A DNA stretch of 64,000 nt from Protula sp. h YS-2021 (taxonomy: Eukaryota; Annelida; Polychaeta; Sabellida; Serpulidae), in the NCBI GenBank assembly GCA_949752745.1, contig OX457027.1:56672053-56736052 (forward strand), in the 5' to 3' direction. Below, piece after piece: positions 34,401 to 44,100 of the stretch. The first letter of the stretch is position 1. Every line of letters begins with the position of its first letter. Position numbers and translations under genes: made by a program. The notes beneath the pieces were generated by a model. The model was given only the letters and a program-made list of their open reading frames with translations, made no database searches and was not told the origin of the DNA.

Positions 34401-34864
34401 GTCAGTTCAGTCTTGGGATCGCGAGAAGTAGTGAAAGGATAAAATTGCATTGTAATCACTGGGAGAAAGCTATGTTAATAGTAGGACTAATCTGGCGCAG
34501 GCCTGACTTTGCACCGATGAGCGATATTTGAGTCTTAATAACTGCCATTATACTTCAGTAATAGTCTTTCTAGTAATTATCGTTTTCTTATAACATAAAA
34601 AGATACTTAATGTAACATGAGTTTGGTGTTTTGTTTCAGTGTGCGCTGAATATTAGCACCAAGTCAGTGAGTATCAATCTGAAAGATGACAAGATCCTGG
34701 GGGTGGCGCTGCACCCGGGATGGGTGCAGACGGATATGGGAGGCAAGAACGCCATCACGACGACCGACGAGTGCGTCGCAGGCCTTCTCAAGGTGTTGGC
34801 TGCCATGGACCAATCCCACAACGGCACCTTCTATGACTTCAAGGGCATAGAACTACCCTGGTAG
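23275..34864 (+). CDS. SDR gene C: sniffer-like carbonyl reductase, intact, six exons
   Basis: Exons: 23275-23433, 31271-31322, 32630-32735, 33009-33090, 33342-33479, 34640-34864 (stop TAG); 253 residues, GT-AG introns, phases identical to gene B. Motifs: TGANRGIG cofactor loop, [12 protein letters not shown] active-site Ser region, catalytic YRSSK at the end of exon 5, [11 protein letters not shown], and a C-terminus ending [11 protein letters not shown]. It is the best-preserved member of the cluster. Intron 1 is 7.8 kb and packed with repeats and a LINE fragment; gene B's is about 0.6 kb. The role is inferred as a cytosolic NADPH-dependent carbonyl reductase of the sniffer/C-factor group; substrate unknown. 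The usual AATAAA 3' of the cluster genes is mutated here. Confidence 0.9.
23441..24000. repeat. ~280-bp tandem duplication in gene C intron 1
   Basis: GCGAATAAAATGCGGAAGAA and AACAGCTCATAATCGGAACA (from about 23457 and 23545) recur in diverged form from about 23737 and 23820, followed by matching words around CGAAATCTC. No coding evidence. Confidence 0.65.
24190..24330. mobile_element. ~140-bp hairpin plus (ACRG)n dispersed repeat, copy 1
   Basis: GCCCCAACCCTTCGGATTGG forms a terminal hairpin. CCGTCCGTCTGTCTGTCC follows, then TATACCCCTATGAATTTGGG and GTGTTTCACAAATACTTAC. Further copies of the same unit are at 24580-24650 (partial), 27342-27486, 28117-28250, 28721-28862, 29181-29310 and 44616-44737. 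Confidence 0.7.
24754..24870. repeat. Hairpin-headed repeat fragment
   Basis: AGCCCCATCTTCTAAAGAAG plus CAGGGGCT forms a hairpin like those heading the pearl-like repeats, followed by GTGTGTGCGTGTGTACGCTT. It is a short, incomplete copy. Confidence 0.4.
24916..25915 (+). mobile_element. 5'-truncated LINE: RNase H domain and 3' end
   Basis: Translation gives an RNase H domain with all acidic sites: [27 protein letters not shown], and [21 protein letters not shown]-terminal piece follows with [13 protein letters not shown] and TVKHILIDC, a degenerate zinc-knuckle found after RNase H in I/Nimb/jockey-group LINEs. Two in-frame TAA codons (25204-25206 and 25336-25338) interrupt it; otherwise the frame runs to 25773. 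The 3' end has GTCGTTAAACCAATC and a TAACTAACT tail. Plus strand, inside gene C intron 1. Confidence 0.85.
25930..26840. repeat. ~140-bp tandem repeat with TGGTGATTGGCCAAAAA words
   Basis: About six diverged copies of a unit contain GGCTATTACTTTTTTGGTGA, an A-rich run, and GTCTTACTGTCTTGAAATTT (around 26087, 26231, 26380, 26512, 26788). Long homopolymers inside make the copy boundaries soft. Confidence 0.65.
26845..27290. repeat. ~175-bp tandem repeat, about 2.5 copies
   Basis: Shared words are GATATAGCT, CAATGAAGATCCCTATTG, GGACAGTGGCTCAGCT and CTCTCTAGCCT, starting near 26843, 27022 and 27195. Confidence 0.75.
27342..27486. mobile_element. Hairpin plus (ACRG)n dispersed repeat, copy 2
   Basis: Same unit and orientation as 24190-24330: AGGCCCCAACCCTTTGG, a CCGT/CTGT tract at 27380-27418, and GTTTCACAAATACTTACTTG at the end. 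Confidence 0.75.
27490..27757 (+). mobile_element. LINE 3' end fragment
   Basis: Non-coding 3' region ending AATGGCCGTGTCGTTAAAAA and AACTAACTAACTAAA. The GTCGTTAAA-plus-TAAC tail matches the end of the LINE at 25880-25925. It is a heavily 5'-truncated insertion. Confidence 0.6.
28117..28250. mobile_element. Hairpin plus (ACRG)n dispersed repeat, copy 3 (inverse)
   Basis: Reverse orientation relative to copies 1 and 2: AAGTATTTGTGAAACACAAG, GCGATGACGGACAGACAGAC, then CCCCAATCCAAAGGGTTGGG. Confidence 0.75.
28347..28426. repeat. (AT)n microsatellite
   Basis: About 80 bases of uninterrupted AT. The Tyr-Ile repeat frames on both strands are its translation. Confidence 0.95.
28721..28862. mobile_element. 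Hairpin plus (ACRG)n dispersed repeat, copy 4 (inverse)
   Basis: AAGTATTTGTGAAACACAAG through GACGGACGGACAGACGGACG to CCCCAATCCGAAGGGTTGGG and GCCTAA. Confidence 0.75.
29181..29310. mobile_element. Hairpin plus (ACRG)n dispersed repeat, copy 5 (inverse)
   Basis: Same unit as 28721-28862, ending GGTTGGGGCCTAAT; the insertion edge is followed by T. Confidence 0.75.
29520..30185. mobile_element. Pearl-like element: four ~160-bp cores then (ACGG/ACAG)n
   Basis: The core word CCAAGATCACGTG starts at 29538, 29700, 29859 and 30023. Each core also has TTGGCCAAAATGGCC (palindromic TGGCCA words), GGCACATCTACAAGTCGAGA and GCGTTCTCGAGATATCGC. The array ends with GATGACGGACGGACAGACGG (30150-30178). The frames over it have a ~160-bp repeat period and are not genes. 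Confidence 0.75.
30190..31270. other. Rest of gene C intron 1
   Basis: Mostly single-copy-looking sequence. 30685-30745 matches 1340-1430 near locus A. The block just before exon 2 and the one just after it (31323-31400) match gene B around 10785-10860. A poly-C run lies at 31406-31442. No gene is visible in it. Confidence 0.5.
32346..32422. repeat. Intronic hairpin in gene C intron 2
   Basis: Homologue of the gene B intron-2 hairpin (11802-11879). The arms around GTGAAAGTGAAAG and CTTTTACTTTCACATTTAAC still pair despite substitutions on one side. Confidence 0.6.
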
Positions 34865-34877
34865 AAGTGCCCCCTCC

Positions 34878-34980
<103 letters not shown>

Positions 34981-35441
34981 GCAGGATGACGCTTCTTTTT
35001 TGCGTCAATTTCTCTGTATTCAAGATCTAGTGTTGTGTATTCCTGCCTTAAAAGCTTAAGAACTGAATTTCTGCAAGTGGCTCGGCAAAGACATTAAAAT
35101 TATTGAAATGCTTTCGTATTGACTTTCTATTCACCTGATTATTGGGGTTATGATTGCCTCACTGTGATAACTTCTTCAAGTGCTCTTATTGTTATTGTGC
35201 TTTATTTTTTATAAACGATTTGTTACAAAGAAATTTATCTCGCTTAACGCTGCTTCTAGAGCATTTATTCTTTGAAATATTTTGAGTCGTCTATTTATTT
35301 GTGTCTGAAATAAATGAATGCCATGAAATCAAATTCTTTGTTTATATCAATAAAAGACTGCGCCTCCCCTCCCCCCTCTCCTTTGCTCCTTCGACCATCA
35401 TTTGCCCTTTGAAATATTGCAAAAAGACAAAACGAAATCCC

Positions 35442-35560
35442 GGTGTAATGATTTACTCCCCCCCCCCCCCCCTATTACAATTTCCCCTCGGAATAGTAAT
35501 ATATTTTACTATTCCTGGGGGAAAAGTATTATGGGGGGAATAGTATTTCCTTACACCGGC
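35442..35560. mobile_element. Short TIR element (CCGGTGT ends) in the gene C 3' flank
   Basis: It begins CCGGTGTAATGATTTACTCC and ends AATAGTATTTCCTTACACCGG, with an internal palindrome around TATATTTTACTATTCC. The corresponding place in the gene B flank (about 15667) lacks it, so it is an insertion. The ends match those of the larger element at 45440-46932. Confidence 0.65.
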
Positions 35561-35719
35561 AAAGAATGGATCCCGAAATGAAGCCCACGGGTAATCAGTA
35601 TGCTTCACGGTTGCACCTGTAAACTACTTGAAGACTCAAGTCAAGGAAAAGAAATGTTCGTATGACACAAATGCCAAAATAGGGACCAACTTAACATATC
35701 CAAAATACTAACACAACAA

Positions 35720-37470
35720 CCTCACAGGAAAGAATATTTTGGTTGCTTCTTTTCGCAATAATTCCCAATCTCAGCAGTACAGTGAACAGCGGTACCTGCA
35801 CCTCACAAAATTTCTAAATAGAGTGCAGTTAATACCAGTATCGTTCATGCAGTTTATTAAAGGCATTTCTGTCCATTTATTTATTAAAAACTCCTTCAAT
35901 AAAAAGCCTCCCATAGTTTGGAAGGGATTGGTTTCAAATTTTGTTTGATTGTCTTCTAGAAAAGACTTTGGCACTCTTTCAAAATTGAGGAAAGCCGCAT
36001 TCAGAAGTTAATTTTCAAAATGCTTTTCCTGTCAGTCTTTTTTTTTTATTTTTACTTTTATTTGATTGCTTGCAGATTTTATGCAGGCGAACTATTTTAT
36101 TGGCTATCTGCCAAATAGTGACAAAATTATTGATTGTGATCCGTTGAAACAAACAAGTTTATAAGACTTGAATTTTGACCTAATAATTATAATTAGCACA
36201 TGGTTTACCAAATAAGCTCCTCAAGGCTCTAAGATGGATAATCCGTGCGATGAATCGGTATACTTTAATACTTCTACTACACCGTTTGCTTGACGTTTCA
36301 CTAAAACCTTTTGGAATTTCTAATGTTTAACAATGTACAGGTGTTACCGCAACCCTCTAGATGTTGAAGGGTCTAGATCTCGGCTGGTCGCTGTGTCCCT
36401 GAACATTCTTGTTCTGTATGCTCGGTCAAGTAAGACAGATTTTGCAAGTCCTTCTGTATGAAAAAGAGGCCCATTGTGGTAGTTCGATGCTCTTAGGGGA
36501 GAACGAAAAATCTTTTCTCCGCGTGAAAAGGATACATATACATATTTTTTAGTTTTTACAAAGTGGCCCTTCATTATTGTCTTTAACTGAGGCTTGTTGG
36601 TTTCCATTGATTGAATTCACCTGGATAGTTTGTCGTCGGAGTGATTATTGTACGTGGCATTCCACGTTTTCATTGGCTTAATCCACCTGTAACTTGCTGG
36701 TCGGATAACTTTTGCAAATGGCGTTTTAATCGTATAAATGGTGCCCCGCAAGTGGCAAATGCTCACTTTGACACTGATCACCAAGGATGTAAAACTGCCT
36801 GTGAATTTAAAGGATTTCGATCTTCAGTCCGGTGTTGGATTTAGGCGAAAGTCTTCGTGCAAACGAACCTCCACGTTTGTGAGGAAAATTTTCCCCATAA
36901 TCCTATTAGTATCATCCCCCGTCGGTCTTGCTGACATTTTTAATTTTTCATGGTCCTTTTTTATTTATAACCTTACAATATTCTTGTCTGAATGAAATAT
37001 CTTTCATTTTGTGTATTTTATTTACATGTTCGCACCCATGACTTTTCAAAAACTTTTTTATATATGAGAGCCTTAATTACATTTTATTTAAATCAGCAAC
37101 TTTTATATTACTGTGTGGACTTGTTAACACTTCTTTAAATTTTACGTAGCTCTTACAATCAATTAAAATAACTCGTACCCCTCTACCCGCTACTCGGACT
37201 TCTTTGCCTCCCAAATAAGAAGGTTCCTGGAGAAATCGCTCCTGGATTTTACAACTGTCAGATTTCTTCACTTTTTTATTTGAGAGTTTCCACTTGTCAC
37301 AGGTTAAGTCCACGACTTGATGAGAAAAAGCAAGGATTATGCAGTAGACAATAGCTTTAAATTTAAAAATCATTTGAGATTAATGGATTCGTAAGTAATA
37401 CCGCTAAAACAAATGACAACACTAAGAAATCAATCTAATACAGTCATTTAATGCTGTGAAGCTTGGACGT
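35720..37470. other. Non-genic stretch between genes C and D
   Basis: AT-rich single-copy-looking sequence. No exon with coding features, tandem array or element could be supported. Short open frames (for example 36641-36995) lack recognisable motifs. Confidence 0.4.
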
Positions 37471-37481
37471 GGGAGATAAAC

Positions 37482-38290
37482 GAATCCGGGACAGAAGGGC
37501 CCAGGACAAAAGGGCCTTGGACATAAGGGCCTTTCCCAAAACGGCCTTTCCCAAAAGGGCCTTTCCCAAAACGGCCCTAAATGAAAAGTTAGACAAAAGG
37601 GCCTTGATTTTTTTTTTTTTTTGGATATGGTTTTTATTTTTTGTGTAATAAAATAACAACTCCAAAAACTAAGTTTGTTGATTTTATTGCCTGATTCCTC
37701 GAGACAAATGTTTGGTTGTCCTTTATTACTTTGTCTTATATCCATTGCTGTTGCTCACATTTCTAATAAAGACCTCAAATTCAGAACTCATGTATCGGTA
37801 AGACACTGACACGCCAACATCATCCGGCTTAGCGCGTGTGTTTAAACAGCACAGTGCAAAGGAACGAAACAAAGGACAGAGATTATCTTATGTGGCACAA
37901 TGACTCCGAAATCTGGCGTCTAAAGACAGTGATGGGAAGTAATTGAGAGAGTCTTTACAATGAGTAAAACATCAAGGCAGTGATTGGTACAAACAGGGAT
38001 TATCCTGTGGCACAGTGCTTCTGAAATCTCAAGAGAGTGATGGGGAGTCATTGAAACAAAACATCAAGGCAGTTACCTTTAAAAACACAATGAAGTTTTT
38101 TTTAACTTGTTATTTTATTACATATTTTATTAAATATTTAAAACTCAAAATCCTAGAAAAAAAATCAAGGCCCTTTTGTCCAACTTTTCATTTAGGGCCG
38201 TTTTGGGAAAGGCCTTTTTGGGAAAGGCCGTTTTGGGAAAGGCCCTTCTGTCCAAGGCCCTTTTGTCCAAGGCCCTTTTGTCTGGATACC
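37482..38290. mobile_element. 809-bp TIR element with iterated AAAGGGCC motif, 9-bp TSD
   Basis: The left terminus iterates GACAAAAGGGCC and CCCAAAACGGCC words (37490-37605). The right terminus is their inverse (38160-38285). The 9-bp direct repeat GAGATAAAC flanks it (37473-37481 and 38291-38299). The interior (37680-38100) contains a diverged duplicated piece with GGCACAATG and no transposase. It is similar in design to 22345-23054 but unrelated in motif. Confidence 0.85.
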
Positions 38291-38299
38291 GAGATAAAC

Positions 38300-40320
38300 A
38301 CATAGGCATGTTTAGAAACTTAAAAACAAGGTGTTGGCGAAAGTGAACAAATACCTACATGTATTTCATGTGATATTTCGCGATGTTATTCAGCTATCTT
38401 TTCTCTATCAAGGAACATTAGATTTGCCTTGCTCCCCCTTTACTCTACCCCTTCCCACCCAGTTCTTCATCCAGAATAATATTGTGCAAACAAACCTCGC
38501 TCTGAGGGAAATTATGAGTAATATAGAAATCGATAGGAATATACTTTTGTTTGCACGCCACACCTGCAGAGTCGATTAGATATTATTTTTCTTTGTGTAA
38601 AATTGTTGCTGTGTTTCTTATAGTGATTTGTTTTTAGATTCTATGGTCGTTTTGACAGTAATTTGTTACAGCTTGCCGGTGTCAGTGAGGGCATGCCCTT
38701 GTTAGATTCTACAATAGCGCGTTACTGAATAATTTGTGTAAAATTCTGTTTCTTTTTTCAAAGTCTGCGTGACAAGAGCACTTGATAAAACGAGTAGCGC
38801 TATTTGACGAAAGTCAAATCGGTAAACACTTGGGCCAACTTAAAATTTAAAAAATTGTGTTTTACATTTTGACCGTTATAACTTGAAATTTGATGAGTAG
38901 CATCCAAGAACTACATCGAAAACTTTATGATAATTAATTATTTATATATATGATATTTTATATATAATGATGCATTAAAATGATACACACAGAAATGCAC
39001 GCTATTAAATTTCAAGTCTATTAATTCTTTATCGTGCTCAGCTGCACAGAAGTTCAACTGATCTCGAGCTATATTGCATGATAAAATTAAAACGATTAGT
39101 GTCATGCTGAAAAATAAATCATTACATGGATGTTTGCCAAGTACAGTCCTTCACGGATAATACAAAGTGCTCGGGGCGGAACAAATTACTTCGAATTATC
39201 CTTGTTTTCCCGTTACGCCATTTTGACCACGCAGCGCACACGCGATATTTTAAAATGCGTTTATTCGGTCTCTAACCCATGTTTGCTTATGTTGTTCATA
39301 AACTCGTTCTTGAAATTACTTTTTTGGTCAGAAAAAACAACAACAAACAAAAAAAAGCTAATTAAAATAAAGCAGTAACGTAGTGGATGTTTGTGAATTG
39401 ATAATCTAAAGCCTTGTCAACCGGTATAGTTTCATGACCATAGATACTGCAATATAACTGAAATGAGTGAATTGTTACGAAACGACTAATTTGCCATATC
39501 AGTTAGTTGAAATTGTAGTCGTACACGAGTGCACATAAAAAGTAATTCTCAATCACATTACGTACTCAAGCAGGCAGGTTATGAATAGTTGCTGTAAGTC
39601 TCAAACAACAAAGCACACAATTATATACCCAACATATATACTTCATTTTAAGGGGAGATATCCAATATTCGAACTCTTTTTCAATTCGAATTAATCGTAT
39701 TTGAATTAGACATTAACCGAATGTAAATGTCTTCTTAATATGGTAAGGAAAAGTAATAAAACATTGCAAATTAATCGCATTTCACATTAAAATTAAACAT
39801 ATTCGACGTAAGCGTGATTAACTGTAACATGTAAAATCCTTTTAAATATGAGAAAAAAAATCAGCCTTATAATATTGATCACAAGAACCGAATAGTTAGA
39901 TTTGTATCGGTTATGGGCCTAAAAAGTTGTAAAGACTGGTTAATTTCAATACAATCATAAATTTCTCAAAAGCCTTTGAAAAAACTTAAATAAAATATAT
40001 ATTTATTTGCATAACGTTCTATTATGATTTAATCTATGTATTGAGATGATAAAGGACATTAATACTTTTCAGCAAGCATAAAAGATTAATTTCTTGTTCA
40101 TTTTAAACGATCAATAAAAGTGCCGTTTAGGGAAAAGATTAGTATCCACGTAAGAGATTTAAGGAAAGAAACAAAGTAAGAAGGAAGTGATATATTATTT
40201 GCTATATCATTTTTATAACTTTATAAATTTGCTTCCATAGGCACCGCAAGGTATAGAAAAACCTAGAACATATCTATCAGGATAATATACATTGGTAACG
40301 ACATTGCGTTACTTTATGTA
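38300..40320. other. AT-rich, repeat-poor intergenic stretch
   Basis: No element ends, arrays or convincing exons were found. TATATATGATATTTTATATA lies near 38942. It may contain downstream exons or the 3' region of the minus-strand candidate at 40356-40665. Confidence 0.35.
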
Positions 40321-40355
40321 ATCTCATCATAAAATATTTTTGCTCAAAAACATAC

Positions 40356-40665
40356 CTTTGTTTTTGGGATCAGAATCTATCCATTGCAGGAGGTAACTGA
40401 TGACATTTGCCACTCGCAAACCAGCATTCTCCTTCAGTATTAACAAATGGTTTCTCAATATGTAGTTCTCATTTAATAAATTTTCATTTTGCTTAGCCAA
40501 TGACTCTAAAGTAGCACCTAGTATTCTATCAGATTGTTTTGGTTTGGTTGCCTTGTTACGCTTAGTTTTTGCTGCACTCATTAAATCTGCAACTGACAGT
40601 GAGGAAGGTCCATCATTGCTAAATTGATCTGCTTTTGAGGATTGAGTCCATCGAGAATTTTCCAT
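40356..40665 (-). CDS. Candidate coding exon with coiled coil, unknown gene
   Basis: From ATG at 40665 the frame encodes a polar N-terminus (MENSRWTQSS, LMSAAKTKRNK) and then a Leu-rich amphipathic stretch, LESLAKQNENLLNENYILRN and LLILKENAGL, likely a coiled coil. It runs to a good donor (CAAAG|GTATGT) at 40356. Codon content looks protein-like and the surroundings are repeat-poor. No downstream exon could be identified, and the family is not recognised. Confidence 0.4.
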
Positions 40666-40919
40666 GGCAGTTTTCTTGTTAAGTAACCATCATGATGCAA
40701 AATTATAATATTTTCCGAAAACTTCGATATTCACAGCCTCAAATATTCAGTCCTCTTGGTTGGCAAAGCATCTATAGCAACACAGATTATTGTTTCGTCA
40801 TATGCAAAATACTAATGCCTCTCGTAAACTATTGCACCACAGACTTCGTCACAATAATGCCATTGCACTAAAAAAAATAAAGCATTACCCAAAGTAGATC
40901 AGACATACAAGAATCTTAC

Positions 40920-41098
40920 CTGCTAATACAAAACTCTGATAAACTAATATGATAATATATATGTTCGAAAATTCTACTATGTGACATAAATTGATACCTG
41001 TTACGTATTCTATCAGCTACAACTGCTTCGAATTGAGAATTGTCAACCGTTTCATTCAAGAAAATACTCGGGTCAGTTAGACCGTACATGTTTGTCAT
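40920..41098 (-). CDS. Candidate divergent first exon opposite SDR gene D
   Basis: ATG at 41098 opens 59 codons (MTNMYGLTDPSIFLNETVDN, FEAVVADRIRNRYQFM, HISLSEFCIS) ending at a strong donor, CAG|GTAAGA. The nearest pyrimidine-rich acceptor (40868) would add only a few codons before TGA. The next frame, from 40665, does not join in phase through any acceptor I could see. The start codon lies 31 bases from that of gene D on the other strand. No family recognised. Confidence 0.3.
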
Positions 41099-41129
41099 AG
41101 TGTTATGTAAACAACATCGAAGTGAAAAA

Positions 41130-44100
41130 ATGTCTTTGCTGGGTGATTTAGCAAAATTAAGCCCTAAATCAGTTTTTATTACTGGTAGTAACAGAGGGAT
41201 CGGTTTAAACCTCGTGAAACAACTGGTTGAACTGCCCGTACCACCATGCCACATCTTTGCTTCCTGTAGAGACCCCGTTAAAGCTGAGGTGAATTTCTCA
41301 ACGATCAATTATCGCCCAGACATCATCGTCTAAGCCAATTCGCATTGCGGATCTTTATGATGGTGGTGTCGTTTGACTACAATCTTTTTTAGTTAAATTA
41401 TAAAGAAATGATAAGGAACAACAACAAAATTGTATTTATCTTTCAACATATAACTGTCAAATAAAAAAAAAGCCAATATGATTTAAAACAAAAACTTTTA
41501 CGTACAAGTATTGACTATTGATGGTCGTGTTTAACTGATGGGGAGCATGTCGGGAATATGTGGACTATGCACACTGCTCTGTTTTAATTTACAAGATAAA
41601 AGTCAGCCGCCAATTACAAAATGTACAGGAGAAAATTGACATAACCTAAGATACTGACCTCAGATGTGCCATCACAGTGGAATTTTTCGTAATGTTTACG
41701 TTCTTCTTAGTCACAATGCTTGTCATTTCCACTTAGCGACAATAAAAGGTATTCGATCTTGTAACGGCATATTGTTGTATTTTATGTGACAACTGACGTT
41801 TGCTACGTAAGAAATATCGTTTGAAAGAGGCAGATATATTTCTGACGCTACATCATTTCTCACCTGAATCACATCAATTTTGGGTTGCTTAATGACGTCC
41901 TTTATCGCGTTGCAATGGCTTTGTTGCGAGTCGCTTCTACTTAGTTGTTCTTGGTCGTTTCTTCGGCGTCAAAACACTTAGATGCTGTAATTTTTAAACC
42001 AAACCAAGCAACCCAAATAGAATGTAATTGAAAAGAAGCGACGTCAGAATGACAATGCATCCGAAAAAATGTCTATTGGGTATGCTTTCTGCGTATTTAT
42101 ATTACGCCACTGATTACTGATAAGATGTTGAAACTTGACTGTGTTCAGGATATGCCTGATGAAGGTGTAGAGACAGAAAAGAAATATAAAGAAACTGCTA
42201 TTTATGAGATAGTGTATGTTAAAAGCAAGTATTTTGAAAGACTTTCTCAAACAAGATTCCTTATGTTAAAAAAACATAAGATGTCTTATCTACCTTGTGT
42301 AGTCATTACCCCAGCACGCATTTGTTCTTTCTACCAAGGCTGTTTGAAGACCGTAGTTATAGTCATTTTTTGGTTCCTCAACACAGCAGTTGATCAAGAA
42401 GAAAAAGCGGAGTCGGGGGGGGGGGGGGTAAGGGATAAATAATGAATGGTATTTTTGAGTGACGAAATGGTACCAGGACAAAGTATATACTGGTTGTAAC
42501 TATACTTTGGGTAACGGTTGTGAAGGTTTATTTGGGTAAAAGGGTTATCGCTGCGTTCAGAGCCGTTCCCAAAATTTAAATGGATGGGGGGGGGGGGATG
42601 AGGATGTAGAGGCGGTAAGCCAAATAAACAAACAAAAGACTAATGAACGAAAGCATGTAATGACTGCTTTCAAGACCCGAATAAAAAAGACGCACAATAA
42701 ATCCTACAGCCGTGCAGATGCATCCAGCCAAAACTGTTTATTGGGACCATTTTTCACACCGGGATTAATTTTTCAGTGATGTCGGGGGAAATGCTTACAA
42801 AAGATCAACCGAAGCTTATTTTAACTATTCATGATGCATAACCTTCTTAGGCGATCCCAGGCTATCTGCGGTCGACTAGAAAAATAGAGGGAACTATCAT
42901 TTCAGGGATAAAAGTTGTGTTCTGGATGTAATGAAGTTATCAGTATAGACACTGAAAGCCTAAGTATACAAGAGGTGCTCAGACGTTACAGTGCAAGGAA
43001 ATCGACTACCGAGAGACAAAGGCGAATTTTCGTTATTTTGAACCAAACGTTATTTTCTGTGTGTTAACTAGAAGAATCCACGACATTTCATCCAACGATA
43101 TTTACCTGACGGCATTCCATCCGTAAATAAGTGGAGAAAGTAGCTTTTCATAATAAAATATATTAAAGTGCATATTTACAGCATATATGTTTTGGTGCTT
43201 GTTAAACTGCAATAACATTGCTCTCATTTATATACATACATACATACATACATACATACACACATACACACACACGTACACACATACGTGCACACACACA
43301 TACATACGTTACATATAGTTTAAGACGCTATTCGTACAGTTGGTCGGTCCTGAGGAGAGAACTTACAGAGGAAAGGTTTGCCTGAACAGATGATAAGATG
43401 CGTGTTTTGTATATCTGTGGCAGGACTTACAAGCAGTGGCAGCAGAGAAGCCCAGTGTCCACGTCATTAAGTTTGGTAGGTCCCAGTGCAACTACATCGG
43501 TCACTTCAACTTGATATCCTTTAAAACCTTCTATTGTGCGTTCTTAGCGTAAATGTTTAAATCTTAGTTACTGTTGTAAAGCTTTGAGCCTTTAGTTTTT
43601 GGAAGCATTTGTGTTCCACCAAAAGTCTCATCCAGATTTCAGTAAGCCTTCATCGTGCAGACGGGGGTGGGGGGTGGGGAGGCGTATGTTGAGTGTAGCA
43701 TATTGCGTTTTCGCTTGACCGTTTTCCTGTGTATTTACCAATGTTTTTTTTTCTTCTGCAGAAGTAACAGACTATGGAGCACTGCCAGATGTCATAAGTC
43801 AAGTAGAACAGGTGGTGGGTGACGCAGGTTTAAATCTACTGATCAACAATGCAGGAATACTAGAGCGGTAAGATGCTGTTTCTCGGGAAAACACTGAAGG
43901 GCTTTTGTTGAAACCAAAAAATTAAATAATCAGTACCAGTATAATCAAGGTTTTACACATTGTTAAATCATTAACTGAATAAATAAATAAAATTCAAATG
44001 AAATAAATTAATTGAAAATAAAATTAGAGGTTATTTTAATGAATGAAAAAGTTTGGATTAGCTATGCTATTGATACAGTAGAATTACAGCATTTTTAGGT

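Noticed and set aside
40916..41308. Minus-strand 130-codon frame over gene D exon 1
   Set aside because: Its N-terminal part is the antisense of the SDR exon 1. Only the part from ATG 41098 is considered, as a separate low-confidence candidate.
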